64,000 nt of DNA from Mermis nigrescens. Its lineage: Eukaryota > Nematoda > Enoplea > Mermithida > Mermithidae. Numbering within the stretch: the stretch's first letter is position 1; the number at the start of each line of letters is the position of its first letter. This document shows positions 49,401-56,439 of this stretch, piece after piece. Position numbers and translations under genes: made by a program. The DNA lies in NCBI GenBank assembly GCA_036768485.1, contig JAVLUZ010000142.1, forward strand, positions 2,789,848 to 2,853,847, read 5' to 3'. The notes beneath the pieces were generated by a model that had not been told where the DNA came from, made no database searches, and worked only from the letters and a program-made list of their open reading frames with translations.

Positions 49401-52400
49401 ATATGAAACGCAGTACTGAAATAGCAACGTTTTCAATGTTTCTTCGTGCGAGGCATCAATTTCTGTCGCATTCCAGAAACTATATTTGAAGTCAAATTAA
49501 ATAAGAGTAACAATTAATACATCGATAAGCGCCAAAATTAAAAAAAACAAGTTGAACGATGACCAAAATCATATGAAAATTCATTTTTGCCTGGTTCTGT
49601 CACTTACTTATGCATGCACATATGTTGGGTCGGTGAAGGGCGGCCCTCCCTCCCCCTCATATACTCCCTTGCGCGGTCTGTGACTGTTTTGAATGGTCGG
49701 TATATGGATGACGGCCAAGATACACAGCATGTTCGGTCTAGGGGAAGGGAAGACGGTCTGTGGTGGTTTGCCAGAGAACTTTATTTGAGAGAAAATAGTC
49801 CCTCAAAAACAAGGATATAAATGCTAAATCAGCTCAAAAACAAATTCACAATTTCTGGTCGAATTCAAGCACTTTTGCACAAAATTGTTGATTTTGCCCT
49901 ATTTTCCTCAAAAAAATTTCCCAGTTTCCATCATTCTCAATTCGTTTCCCTCTCAATATTACTACCCATCTAGCGTGAAAAAGTCATCAATAATATCAAA
50001 CAATATACGGATTTGTTATTATGCAACTCATGCTGAAGCAGGTCTGTAGTAAGAATTTTTTTACATTTCAATAATCTGGAATTTTTCAAATTTTAATCTA
50101 CAGCTTCTGCAGGGGGACACTCCAATCTGATATTTTGTTGAAAGTAGGTATCCACTACACTGTCCTCTTGCACATTTTTTTCGCTGATATAAAACCAATT
50201 TAATGTGATTTTTGCATGTCCATTTGTTTGCGTGCAACCTCTTTCTACGTACCACCACACTACTGTAGTTTTAGTTCTCGTTTATTTGTTCTATAAAGTG
50301 TTTTTCTCGATATAAGTACGTGGTAGAGCGCCAAAACTATAGACTATTTCACATAATTTTGGGCATAAATTAGGACATTTTTCGACAGTAAGCCGACAGA
50401 TTACGATAATTATACATCAGATCAATTTTATAATCGCAACCTGTCAGCAATTATTGTCAGTACATACTTTTAGAATTTATGCCCAAATTTGCGTGACTAT
50501 AAAACGTAAATTCCTCATAAAGTTCGTCATGAACATTTTGCTTAATTCTTGCGTATTTTGGAAAAATGAATATTGCCTGAGGTCAAATTGATTATAAAAA
50601 ATTTAATGTGAAAGACAAATAAAAAAAACTAAAAATAAGAATAAGTATATTAAACAAATATTTCTATAATGCCAGAATTGTCGGAAATCACATGCATGTG
50701 ATATAATAGGAACAAAGTTCCGATTATTCACATTTCCAATAACATGTAGACTTACGTTTCACACAACTTTTGGCAAAAGCTTTAGATACTAGCACCTACA
50801 ATAAGATTATAGTTCGCGGTTACTTAATGGATCTGACATACATACGAGCGACTGCCTTTAATTTTCGCACGCTCAGTACAGGGTGGTCCCGATCGAATTT
50901 CTCAGAAATCCAGAGAACTTTGCACAATGGTAGAACTTGGTACCCAAGTAAAAATGCACAAAAACGTTCCTGAACCTTTTTAGCAATGATCAAAATTGCG
51001 GCTTGGGAATGTTTAAGAAAATCGAAGGTTTCGGAATTTTTTTATGTCTCAATCAATATTCATCCATTTTGTACGAAAATTTTTTTCTTTGCATAAAAAT
51101 AAACCTTCTACACAATGCTGTTAAGCATTTTGTCTTAGCATCGTTTTCGCGTGTAGTATTTTCGAAAAATTGAGAAAAATTTTTGTCAAACTTTAATCGT
51201 AATTTTCGACCTGTTGGCGTCATGCTATAAAAGAAGTCAGATGAGCTAATAGAAAATTTTTTGCTAATTCTAACGCTCGTTTCGGATTTTAGGCCCAACT
51301 CACAGTTCTCGCGCAACTTTAATTTCGCCTTACTTATCGGTTCTTCACATTGGGCACATGATGCAAATTGCACATATGGAGTAGAAACTGGGGGATTGAA
51401 TCGAAATGGGTTAGTATTTCACACAGCCTAGTAATCTGCACTGTTTGACTGTTACTTGACTTAAAATTATTTCAAATACGTCAAAAGTGTTCTGCACAAG
51501 TTTGACAATATTCTGTTCTGTTAGTCTTCAAAACGCTTCAACATTTTGTTCAAGGCGGTGTGAGTAATTTTTTGGCGCTCCGCGACTTTATTTACATATT
51601 TCTAGAAAAACTCAAATTTTACCCGGAAATGATGATTTACGTATTTTTTTATATTCAGAAGCCTATAAATTAGGTTAGAAAAATCCAATTTTTACTATAA
51701 TGGACTACTTTAAACCAGCAGTGAGGAGGTCCGGGTTTCGATTAAAGATGTTGAAAGATTAAAGGGAGTACTTACTAAGTTGAAATCAGTTCAGTTTTTC
51801 GGGGTTGGTCAAGTAATTATCCCCATAGTGCCTACATGCTCTTTTTATAGATTGAGGACAAAGTTTGCGACCCAGATCAAACTAAAAGTGAGATGTTTTA
51901 CTGAATAACGCAATATGTACATACATAGACTTCGCTACACTTAGAACAAACAATATAGCGCGAGAACCGTGATTTGGGCTTGAAATCCGAAAATGCGCTA
52001 GAATTAGTAACAAATTTTCTTCTTGTTTATAGCTTGACGCCAACAGATTGAAGATTTTGAAAAATGAGCTTGCTAAGCGAGAGTTGTAAACTAAGAGGAA
52101 CTTAAAGTTTAAACCTACCATTAAATTATAAAGATAATAATAATAGATTTAAAGCTTTAAGAAAAAGAAAAATGTGGTAAATTAAAACAAATTTAAAGGA
52201 TATGATGAAACATTATTGTTGAGAATAGGACGATCACGTGCTATGTATAATGACTCCTTGATTAAAAGATCAAAAGAGTTGGATGCTCGACTGATAACCT
52301 TGAAGCAATCTGATGCAATTGGATGATTGCTATTTGAGATATGTTTGTGAATAGCAGATAAACTATCACCCTGAATTGGCTTTCCTGTAGCAAATGAGAT

Positions 52401-55400
52401 GCCAGTATGCTCTGCCATTCTACTCCCAAAATGTCGGCGAGTTTCACCGATGTAACTAGCCATACAGCTAAAACACGTATACTTATATACTAAATTTGAG
52501 AGTAGCTTAGCAGTTACAGCATCCTTGTTCTTGAAAAACCGGCTGATACACATAACAGGTTTGTAAACAAACCTTACTCTAATCTGAGGGTAAAATGCAG
52601 ATATAACCTTTAGAATTCTGCTGCGTACATTGTAGCCATGCACACCAGTGTAAGGCAAAACAAGAGAATAGCATAGTTTATCACACCCAAATTTTATGTC
52701 ATCACTCTTATTATAAACTTTTGTCATAAAGTCTGATATGACCTTATCAATCAAGCTAAGTGGATACTCATTTTGCAGGAGAGTCTGCTTCAGCTTGTCA
52801 ATATCAGAGACAAAAGTCTGATATGAGGTTACAAATCATGTGAATACGACTCACAAGCACACCTGGGCGTGGGGGTTTGGGGGTATGCATCCCCCAGAAA
52901 CCAAAATACCCCCCAGAAATCAAAATACCCCCCCAGAATTCAATTTTTGAAAATTTTTTTCGTTTTTTTCGCAATTTTTTGATGCCAATGGATAGTGCTT
53001 GATGAGAAACGTCGAAAAATGGTGTTTTTATCGCCATACCACCATTTTTAAGGCCATTTTTTGACCTTCAAAAAAATCTTGCACTCCCCCAGAATTTTCT
53101 TGCTGCCCACGTATGCTCACAAGTGTCTTTATTAAACCAACTTTATAGGCAAAAGGAATGAAGCTAGACAATTTGGCATAAAGGCCAGAAAATGTGGGTT
53201 TCTGATATGTTGATGTAACAATATCATCGGACTTCCTTTCAACAAGCACATCAAGGAAATTTAATTTCTTGTCACATTCAGTTTCAAATGTGAAATTCAT
53301 ATTAGGATGTTGCTGATTCATGTAATCACAGAACTTTCTAGGCTGATTTCTGTCAGAAAACACTACAAATGTGTCATCAACATAACGTACATAAAACTTG
53401 GGTCTAATCTTTATACTACAGTCTCTGAGCCACTTTGTTTCATGATGGCTCAAGAAAATGTTGGCAAGAACTGGGCCAAGCGGATTACCCATAGCAACAC
53501 CATCTATCTGTTGATAGATTTTACCATTACACGTAAAGTAACACTCTTTAACTGCGAGTTCTAGAAGCAGTTTGAATTGATGACAATTCATGTTATTTAC
53601 TAACACGACATTCTGATCATCAAATAGTTTCCTAATACATATGTCAATTGTCTCATTGAGTGGAATATTAGTGAACAAGCTTTGAACATCAAGACTAGCC
53701 ATAAAATGATGGCTTTTGAATGTAAAAGCCTTGAGTCTTGTCAGGAAACTACCAGTGTCACATAAAGTGTATTCATTAGTACTTATGTCTTGTAGGATCG
53801 GCACAAAATACTTAGCCAACTTATAAGTTGGAGTGTTGATGGCTGACAAGATTGGTCTTAAAGGAACATCTCTCTTATGAGTCTTAGGCAAGCCATATAG
53901 CCTGCCATAACTGCATCCTACAGGATTTATACTTTTATAGACATCAGCAGATAGTCCATTCTGTTTATGAACCTTCAGTATATGGGCTGATATGCGTTTC
54001 TCAACTGAGCGTATAAACTGACAAGGATAACAGTCAATAACTTTGAACTTTGAGATATCATTCAAGACATCATTCAACTTCCTAATGTAGTCATCTTTGT
54101 TCAGAATTACTACTTGATTACCCTTATCTGCCTTTAGAACAATGATATTCTTATCTTTTGACAGATTGCTGAGGATTTCATAGTCACGCTTTGATAGATT
54201 ATCGCAATGCTTCTTATCATAAGTAAAATATGAGCTAAGAGCAATGTCTCGCAATTGATTCTTGATCATTTGCATTTTTACATTGTCACAGTTAAAGGCA
54301 GTTTGTTTCTTGAGGAAACCCATCAGTTTCTCAAAAGGTAGCAGATAATTACCATACTCGATCTTCCTAGGTGTAATAGAGTACTTCATACCATAAGACA
54401 ACACAAGCTTCTCATGAGCTGTCAAAACTCGGTTACTTAAATTAACTACAACCTTTTCAGGATCGATACTATTGACACTTTTATGCATAAGCAAGTTTTT
54501 TACCTTCTTGCTATGCAACTGTCTAACATGGTTGAGAGATTTAGACACATTGCGTCTAATGTATGTTAATGCTACCTGAGAATCCAGCCAGGATACTCGT
54601 GAATTAAACAAAGAAATCTGCGCCTTCAAATCTCTTAGGACTCTTTCAACCTCTTTGATTTTAACTTTCAATTCCTCGTTTAGCAGAAGCCTCTGGCATG
54701 TTATGTAACATTTAGAACGCTTAAGCATCCGATTAGAAACCTTGAAAGCCAGAAATTTAGGAAGCAAATCATTATCAATGCATTCTCTAAGAAATGCAAC
54801 ATGAAGATTGCGATTGAAGTTTGAAAAAAATTTTTTATTTAATTTTTTCCAATCTTATCCGCAAAAAGAATGCTACGATAAAGTAATTAATATCATTCTG
54901 TAGAGCGTTCATTTTTCTACATAGTAAAAAAATTTCGTGCAAAACGAATGAAAATTGACTAATTTTAAAAATGCGGAAAAGACCCATTTTTTAGATAATA
55001 AAAACTCGTTAATTTGATGCTTATTCTAAAAGCTATGAAACATCTTCGGGTACTTTAGCTCTACACTTTTTAATGTTGTGCTAGGGCGTACCCACGGGCC
55101 AAATTTCATTTAATACTGTGACATACGATCGGGACCGAAAATGCGAACCCTAACGGCAGTCGCTCACCTACAAATTATCGTAATGTTTCGGTTTAATATC
55201 GATAACATTTTTTAAATTTATGTCCAAACTTATATTAAACAGTACACCTAATTTAAAATATATTTTAGTATGAAAATTTTGCAGACCATGGCTCGTTGAA
55301 AATGGAAACAATACCAAGCTTAACGGGACTGTTAAAATCGTTAAATTTGACGGCCGCTTGCTTGAAAGTGCAGTTGGTTCGATTGATCAGGAAAAATTAG

Positions 55401-55639
55401 ATCAATTAGGAATTATTGTTCCACCTGTTGCCGAAAAATTACTCGATGATATTCTAAAGAAGGGCCTGCCACTTCCGTCTCTTGCTTGGCTGAGATTAGA
55501 TTACACCACATTACGTATTCTTGACCGCATGTTTCGTCTTGAAACCGATTTTGCCCTGCATCCTGATTATTTCAAGAGGATCATACGAGAAATTTTATCT
55601 TCTACGATTTATAATAAGTACAGGGGTCTTCGACTATAA
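13097..55639 (+). CDS. LBP/BPI-family secreted lipid-binding protein gene, six exons
   Basis: Joining 13097-13446, 19552-19829, 39061-39285, 44803-45026, 48846-49141 and 55285-55639 gives 1728 nt, 575 residues plus stop, with every exon-junction phase matching. Family members (BPI, LBP, CETP, PLTP) are secreted proteins that bind lipopolysaccharide or other lipids through two similar barrel domains. Seen here: hydrophobic signal peptide (about 1-20); N-terminal motif IQTKIARKGIDYLARAA near 64-80, matching the family opening; FQSCS with Cys186 and EYC with Cys229, spaced 43 apart, as in the conserved disulfide; a PELADLYYD segment in exon 5; and KGLPLP near 517-522 followed by a closing strand, as in LBP. 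Human BPI is about 487 residues; the excess is mostly a roughly 60-residue N-terminal extension. About 13 residues seem missing between exons 1 and 2, so a microexon may be unseen. The start is the first ATG before the hydrophobic stretch. Untranslated exons were not located. Family assignment is firm; ligand specificity is unknown. Confidence 0.88.
13505..13817. mobile_element. hAT-like MITE (outer copy) in intron 1, carrying a nested copy
   Basis: Left end CATACGTGGGCAGC, right end AAGCTCATGTGTA. 8-bp flanks CTTAGCAC (13497-13504) and TTTAGCAC (13818-13825), one mismatch. Split by a second member of the same family at 13628-13774. Confidence 0.72.
13628..13774. mobile_element. hAT-like MITE nested inside a relative
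   Basis: Starts ACACATGGGCGCAGG, ends GCTGCCCATGTATATG, and is flanked by exact 8-bp repeats TCTAACTC (13620-13627 and 13775-13782) that lie within the outer MITE. Confidence 0.78.
14348..14636. repeat. Two degraded TA-type MITE pieces
   Basis: TATAGCCTGTTTCGTATAAC at 14350 opens a degenerate copy ending near 14520, and TATAATCTGTTTCACACAAG at 14577 opens a second whose interior runs into a large hairpin at 14637. Confidence 0.5.
14637..14695. repeat. 59-bp near-perfect hairpin
   Basis: ACGGATTAC through ATCATAGGTAGCGC pairs with GCGCTACCTATGAT through GTAATCCGT with one mismatch and a three-base loop. Inner arms recur at 19876-19901 at the head of another family-X copy. Confidence 0.8.
14696..17545 (+). 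mobile_element. Repeat family X, copy 1
   Basis: Shares with 19876-21650, 39931-44481 and 55797-56360 a head containing TCTTATATGTTCATCACAGC and GGTGCGGTTTTTTAAAA. The body is built of roughly 160-250-bp units, each with a TTTACAC...TGTGTAAAGTTTACACT box and a GTCAGAATTACGAATCTGAC box. The tail is an inverted-repeat module beginning (C/T)TAGCAAAG (here from 16949). No coding capacity; class unknown. A MITE is inserted at 16292-16553. Confidence 0.6.
16292..16553. mobile_element. hAT-like MITE, CATACGTGGGC family, 262 bp
   Basis: Left end CATACGTGGGCAGC, right end CACGCCCAGGTGTG, exact 8-bp flanks ATTGCAAA (16284-16291, 16554-16561). Nearly identical, in opposite orientation, to the copy that splits the Penelope element at 52858-53115. 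Confidence 0.85.
17888..19506. mobile_element. DNA element with GGGGCCGGTTTC ends
   Basis: Left end GGGGTCGGTTTCGATA and right end, reversed, GGGGCCGGTTTCAATAAGAC. The left side repeats CGGTTTCAATAA at about 17944 and 17984, with many CTTAAGT boxes (several as ACTTAAGTC), and a TAAGACAGC/GCTGTCTTA hairpin near 18071. No transposase frame and no clear target-site duplication. A degraded G-rich/C-rich MITE lies at about 18665-18805. Confidence 0.55.
19552..19829 (+). CDS. LBP/BPI-like gene, exon 2 (N-terminal barrel)
   Basis: Codes residues 118-209. The acceptor is TTTTTCAATTTAG ending at 19551; the donor is G|GTGAGC at 19830. The frame runs SWIKLEYASGFTW, then an NGSIHATLSGVKISVSL block that matches the family pattern of a small amphipathic strand (GxFxxSxxGxxISxxL), then FQSCSF carrying the first cysteine of the conserved disulfide. 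The exon begins with one base completing an Arg codon and ends in phase 1. It is hemmed in: the end of the GGGGCCGGTTTC element lies about 45 bp upstream, and the hairpin that heads a family-X copy lies 46 bp downstream, yet the coding frame is intact. Confidence 0.88.
19876..21650 (+). mobile_element. Repeat family X, copy 2, with an internal 460-bp tandem duplication
   Basis: Opens with the ATAGGTAGCGC hairpin and the TTTTTCACAGCGAGTGCG head. A segment near 20127-20586 is repeated almost unchanged at 20589-21054, both containing TTAGTAGGTTACGAATCTGG. A shorter duplication of about 75 bp (TTTGTTCGCCACCCCTTA) occurs at 21548 and 21620. Confidence 0.6.
21651..23821 (+). repeat. Tandem unit 1 (left part), interrupted by the foldback element
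   Basis: With 30442-30963 this forms a unit of about 2.69 kb that is repeated in direct orientation at 30964-33595. It holds an unclassified segment (about 21790-23030), then family-X body sequence, then the first half of the CTAGCAAAG inverted-repeat module. The unclassified segment contains an AAAACTGCG/CGCAGTTTT hairpin at about 22233 that is preserved in unit 2. Confidence 0.75.
23830..24318. repeat. GC-rich minisatellite, left foldback terminus
   Basis: About thirteen units built on GGGTAAAAGGTGGCGCTGGC followed by CTGGCCCTCGCCAACT, unit length varying by 6-bp steps (GCTGGC). All three frames of the - strand are almost free of stops, which explains long alanine/serine-rich reading frames here; these are not genes. 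Confidence 0.9.
24830..26150. repeat. AT-rich tandem units, left foldback arm
   Basis: About ten units of roughly 135-140 bp. Each carries CATGCTATGTACA, CCTACAGTATGCC, a TTTACACTTTCTCATA box, and AAGAACCAATGGTCGGATT followed by AAATTTTCAGG. Confidence 0.8.
27570..29270. repeat. AT-rich tandem units, right foldback arm
   Basis: Reverse-complement counterparts of the left-arm units, with TTGGTTCTTGAGTTATAG, GAAAGTGTAAA and GCATACTGTAG boxes. One or two units more than the left arm, so the arms are not perfectly symmetrical. Confidence 0.8.
29735..30425. repeat. GC-rich minisatellite, right foldback terminus
   Basis: Inverted counterpart of the left block, about 200 bp longer. Includes variant units with CACTTGGCCATGGCCAAGGC and CATGTGCGCCAGGGCC. 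Reading frames of up to 307 codons run through it in more than one frame; judged artefacts of the repeat. Confidence 0.9.
30964..33595 (+). repeat. Tandem unit 2, carrying the empty foldback site
   Basis: Direct repeat of unit 1. Begins TTTTTATCTATTCGACC right after the end of unit 1's module (CTTTGCTAG). At 33060-33080 it reads CACGCAGTAGCTATGGG without the foldback, giving the pre-insertion state of the site. Confidence 0.8.
32841..33595. repeat. CTAGCAAAG inverted-repeat module (uninterrupted copy), 755 bp
   Basis: About 190-bp terminal inverted repeats: CTAGCAAAGAAAAATGCTCC at the left, GGAGCATTTTTCTTTGCTAG at the right, each ending inwards at a CTGCGGCC/GGCTGCAG box. The loop contains the GCAGTAGCTATGGG target. 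Other copies: 23583-30963 (split by the foldback), 43233-44481 (split by a MITE) and a shortened one from 16949. The module always follows family-X sequence, so it is treated as X's 3' end. Confidence 0.7.
33596..35512. other. Intron 2 sequence with one weak MITE
   Basis: 33880-34107 is a palindromic piece ending TATAGTC(C/T)GTGTCA/GTGAAACAGACTATA, a diverged TA-type MITE. The frame at 35322-35525 has no recognisable similarity. Otherwise nothing is seen. Confidence 0.45.
35513..37192 (-). mobile_element. Merlin-superfamily DNA transposon, 1680 bp
   Basis: Terminal inverted repeats of about 86 bp with one internal mismatch, beginning CGGGCTAGTTTAGCATTCG at both ends, enclose a - strand transposase of the IS1016/ISXO2-like DDE family. 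I could not find the 8-9 bp target-site duplication expected for Merlin (flanks CCACGATT and TTTCTTAA). Confidence 0.85.
36012..36727 (-). pseudogene. Merlin transposase (DDE), frameshifted
   Basis: Merlin transposases cut and paste their element through a DDE catalytic core related to bacterial IS1016. Visible: DIEIDESAFG with the first Asp, RTRWVVGGIDRNNKR, then TDSGKDYNLNGLNYIHHK with the second Asp, then QNIESQWSKAKRDFRRRVG with the Glu. The frame shifts twice: near 36285, after NNKRNF, and again near 36215, just before the second catalytic block. A third frame between them carries the expected linking segment (TLLRQIIIDNVQPGS). The N-terminal helical part is open from 36727. All three catalytic residues survive, but the gene cannot make a continuous protein. 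A related fragment lies at 45918-46133. Confidence 0.85.
38076..38287. mobile_element. Short DNA element with CAG(T/C)GGCGGATC ends
   Basis: Left CAGCGGGCGGATTTAGG, right (reversed) CAGTGGCGGATCTAGG. Flanks TTTCTGGG (38068-38075) and TTTCTAGA (38288-38295) match at 6 of 8 positions. hAT-like MITE is the best guess. Confidence 0.6.
38640..38900. repeat. Dispersed repeat piece and GGCCGG-rich palindromic patch before exon 3
   Basis: 38640-38785 shares GTTATTGTACAGTTTCTGG with 12720. From 38795, GGCCGGCCGCC, ACGGCCGTC, GCGGCCGGCGC and GGCGGCGCC form a cluster of GC palindromes about 160 bp upstream of the exon-3 acceptor. Nature unknown. Confidence 0.4.
39061..39285 (+). CDS. LBP/BPI-like gene, exon 3 (second disulfide cysteine)
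   Basis: Codes residues 210-284. The acceptor is a strong polypyrimidine tract ending TTTCATTTTGCAG at 39060; the donor GTGCGT at 39286 follows TTAG. It encodes RYSDIILETLEAHFSKEYC, the helix that in BPI/LBP carries the second cysteine, then an amphipathic stretch. The reading frame is also open for about 130 nt upstream of this acceptor, with another acceptor-like TGTCTTGCAG ending at 38930. Using it would stretch the cysteine spacing from 43 to about 80 residues, against the family spacing of about 40, so the later acceptor is preferred. Trinucleotide (TAA-like) repeats begin about 100 bp downstream. Confidence 0.85.
39380..39830. repeat. AT-rich trinucleotide-like simple repeat
   Basis: Imperfect AAT/ATA/ATG runs, including ATGATGATGATAATA near 39475, immediately inside intron 3. 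Confidence 0.8.
41817..43172. mobile_element. Non-autonomous hAT element, 1356 bp
   Basis: Perfect 15-bp terminal inverted repeats CAGTGATCGACCGGG, exact 8-bp duplication ATGTTATC (41809-41816 and 43173-43180). Subterminal GCCCGGGC-type boxes (GGCCCGGGCCC, GAGCCCGG) at both ends. The interior is AT-rich without a transposase frame. CAGTG ends and 8-bp duplications are hallmarks of hAT. The uninterrupted site is visible at 16880 and 23515 (ATGTTAC(C/T)GTATGTG). Confidence 0.92.
43316..43723. mobile_element. MITE, longer relative of the CATACGTGGGC family
   Basis: Left CATACATGTACAGCATGGG, right CCCCAGAATACGTCTG, flanks GAGGGGAC (43308-43315) and GAGGAGAC (43724-43731). It sits inside the CTAGCAAAG module, whose uninterrupted form reads GGAGGGGACTAGGAAAAA. 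Contains GACGCGAAGCGCCG near 43514. Confidence 0.7.
44803..45026 (+). CDS. LBP/BPI-like gene, exon 4 (inter-domain region)
   Basis: Codes residues 285-359. The acceptor is CTTTTTCTTTAAAATCATCAAG ending at 44802, the donor a consensus CAG|GTAAGG at 45027. The product reads GLHFDASMVRNPKNELDTF then NLWLSGEIS and MAYLTISDFVINSFFY, aligning by eye with the BPI/LBP stretch where the N-terminal barrel ends, the GE-containing strand follows, and the conserved SDYxFNT motif begins the C-terminal barrel. The start phase (1) matches exon 3 and the end phase (0) matches exon 5. An alternative acceptor at GGTTAG before GAACCC would break the phase and remove the conserved start, so it was not used. Confidence 0.87.
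45027..45439. other. Start of intron 4, dispersed repeat that received the Merlin derivative
   Basis: 45350-45439 (ATGACCGATCCTGAGGG then GTGTTAAAATAGCATAAAAAC) continues after the Merlin element at 46641 with CTCTAATCGAAAGTTTTTAG; together they look like the CGTGCATGTCTG repeat family. Confidence 0.45.
45440..46640 (+). mobile_element. Merlin-derived element with about 470-bp terminal inverted repeats
   Basis: Begins GGCTGAATACGATCCTGG and ends with the inverted GGCTGAATCCGATCCTGG. Arms run about 470 bp, high identity by eye, to a short middle holding a transposase tail. Exact 8-bp duplication AAAACTAT (45432-45439, 46641-46648). Inner halves of the arms themselves lie within or next to transposase-flanking sequence (GATTGTTCAACGATTTTTGC against GCAAAAATCCTTGAACAATC), so the arms probably formed by internal inversion-duplication. 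Confidence 0.9.
45918..46133 (+). pseudogene. Merlin transposase C-terminal fragment
   Basis: Encodes the last third of an IS1016-like DDE domain: IKTDCWRGYNLDGLNYAHD with the second Asp, HTQ-like RTQNIESQWSKAKRDLRRR with the Glu, and TYEGFLVE at the end. The first catalytic Asp and the N-terminal region are absent. Very close to the C-terminal part of the other Merlin copy (36012-36278), sharing NIESQWSKAKRD and RRRVG. It is isolated between the long terminal repeats, so it cannot support transposition alone; the element must depend on a complete Merlin elsewhere. Confidence 0.88.
46918..47255. mobile_element. Nested pair of TA-type MITEs
   Basis: Three inward and two outward copies of AGTCTGTTTCACATAAGTTT and its reverse, with GTAAGCCGACGGATTAC and GACAGATTGCGATTATAG boxes between them. 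Best read as one AGTCTGTTTCACA-family MITE inserted in, or tandemly joined to, another. Confidence 0.75.
47502..47669. mobile_element. TA-type MITE, AGTCTGTTTCACA family
   Basis: Left TAGTCTGTTTAACACAAC, right ATTATGTGAAACAGACTGTA, with the shared GACAGATTGCGATTATGG middle. Confidence 0.7.
47985..48245. repeat. Two copies of a hairpin-bearing repeat
   Basis: Two roughly 125-bp copies, each with a GCGAAGCG(T/C)C hairpin (GGCGCGAAGCGCC at 48094-48106), CAAATTTGAGC(A/G)ATTTTGAG and AACAATAAA. Confidence 0.6.
48846..49141 (+). CDS. LBP/BPI-like gene, exon 5 (C-terminal barrel)
   Basis: Codes residues 360-457 plus two bases. The acceptor is GCTTTTATTCAG ending at 48845; the donor is CTCAG|GTTTCT, with a weak GTTTCT but a phase (2) that exactly fits exon 6. 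The encoded segment contains FLFPELADLYYD, EIVFSRTENAPKLIIKPGI and VVLKVKMTSEAEL. In LBP the equivalent run is the helix (FxPxLARLYP), the proline-rich loop and the long strands of the C-terminal barrel. The frame remains open past the donor to 49229 without family resemblance, supporting a splice here. Confidence 0.86.
49142..52181. other. First half of intron 5
   Basis: Contains a diverged dispersed repeat at about 49660-49960, a TA-type MITE at 50339-50501 (TATAGACTATTTCACA ends), and a short piece at 52065-52130 repeated inverted at 37870-37930 (CTTAGCAAGCTCATTTTTCAA), which may be flanking sequence of the Penelope-like element. No gene. Confidence 0.5.
52182..54854 (-). pseudogene. Penelope-like retroelement: reverse transcriptase plus GIY-YIG endonuclease, interrupted
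   Basis: Penelope-like elements copy themselves with a telomerase-related reverse transcriptase and insert using a C-terminal GIY-YIG nuclease. In order: KADKGNQVVI, YGLPKTHKRDVPLRPILS, the motif-A block SLDVQSLFTNIPLNETID, motif B GVAMGNPLGPVLANIFL, the YVDD catalytic box (53373-53384), NFLDVLV; then, downstream, KYTCFSCMASYIGETRRHF and a DLLIKESLYI tail, the PLE form of GIY-YIG with its cysteines. The frame is open back to 54854 without an ATG, so the 5' end may be lost. Two breaks: a 258-bp MITE at 52858-53115, and one extra base in an A4 run (52812-52815, + strand) that shifts frame between the two domains. It lies antisense in intron 5. Confidence 0.93.
52858..53115. mobile_element. hAT-like MITE inserted in the Penelope-like frame, 258 bp
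   Basis: Left CACACCTGGGCG, right GCTGCCCACGTATG, exact 8-bp duplication CTCACAAG (52850-52857, 53116-53123). Removing the MITE and one repeat restores contiguity of the coding strand at that point. Confidence 0.92.
55285..55639 (+). CDS. LBP/BPI-like gene, exon 6 (C terminus and stop)
   Basis: Codes residues 458-575 and TAA at 55637. The acceptor GAAAATTTTGCAG ends at 55284, and the first base completes the Arg codon begun in exon 5. The product has LNGTVKIVKF, LLESAVGSIDQEKLDQL, then DDILKKGLPLPSLAWLRL and LRILDRMFRLETDF, matching the last strands and the GFPLP-type turn of BPI/LBP, where the C-terminal strand returns to the N-terminal barrel. A tail of about 25 residues (HPDYFKRIIREIL onward) extends past the vertebrate end. 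A family-X fragment begins roughly 160 bp after the stop, so any 3' UTR probably runs into repeat sequence; no clear AATAAA was pinned down. Confidence 0.88.
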
Positions 55640-55796
55640 TGAGTGATGTTCGAAATGACAAATCGCAATATTTTTTAGATAGCTATGTATTTGCGATTTG
55701 TACATTTATTAGCACTCATCTTATGCTTATCTTGCATAAACTATCTACATAACTGTAACTGTGCGTTTCACAATAATGCCATAAAATATTTTCCTT

Positions 55797-56360
55797 CCTA
55801 TAATTGGCCATCCTTTTTCTTATATGTATGTTTATCACAGCGAGTGCGAATTTTATGTTCTCCCCCATAGCAACAACGGCACATAGCTGGGAGGTGCGGT
55901 TTTTTTAAAAGATATACAATAAAAAATAAAACTTGCCCTTTTTAATTGTTTACACTCAATACCGACTTATTAATGAGTGTGTAAAGTAAAAATTCACATG
56001 ATTTGCGGAGGACCAATTCTTTTTAAATGTTGCCCTTGGTTTGTGGATTACGAATCTGGCTTTAAAATTTCTTTACACTCAATGGTTGTTGCACAAGAAT
56101 GTAAAGTATACAATGTTTTACTGTACCCTGTAGAGAGCGTTACCTGACTTACATTTGCATTCTGTTCAGTCTGGTTGGTTTTAAAATATAGACAATTAAA
56201 ACCTAGAGGGACATTTTTATTTTTTCCAAAAAATACTAATTGTAAAGCAAAAACTGTTTTATGTAAAGAATATAGAGCGAAAAAAAACCTTATTCTGCCA
56301 AGCTTTTTCCGCCCAGAGCGTTGCGGATGAAAACTTTTTTCATGTTCTCCGTAACGTCAG
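55797..56360 (+). mobile_element. Repeat family X, 5' fragment (copy 4)
   Basis: TTGGCCATCCTTTTTCTTAT, CACAGCGAGTGCG and GGGAGGTGCGGTTTTTTTAAA as in the heads of copies 1 and 2, then TTTACACTCAATGGTTGTTG. Ends in non-X sequence. Starts about 160 bp after the host gene's stop codon. Confidence 0.6.
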
Positions 56361-56439
56361 AATAACGAATTTGATTTTCAAACTTTTCTACAGCCGGTGG
56401 TTGTTGAACTGCGACGAGGTGAAGTTTGCTATTAGTACG

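Noticed and set aside
52804..53037. Reading frame of 77 codons, with a similar one of 110 codons at 16368-16700
   Set aside because: Both are translations of the same MITE in its two orientations relative to the window; not proteins.
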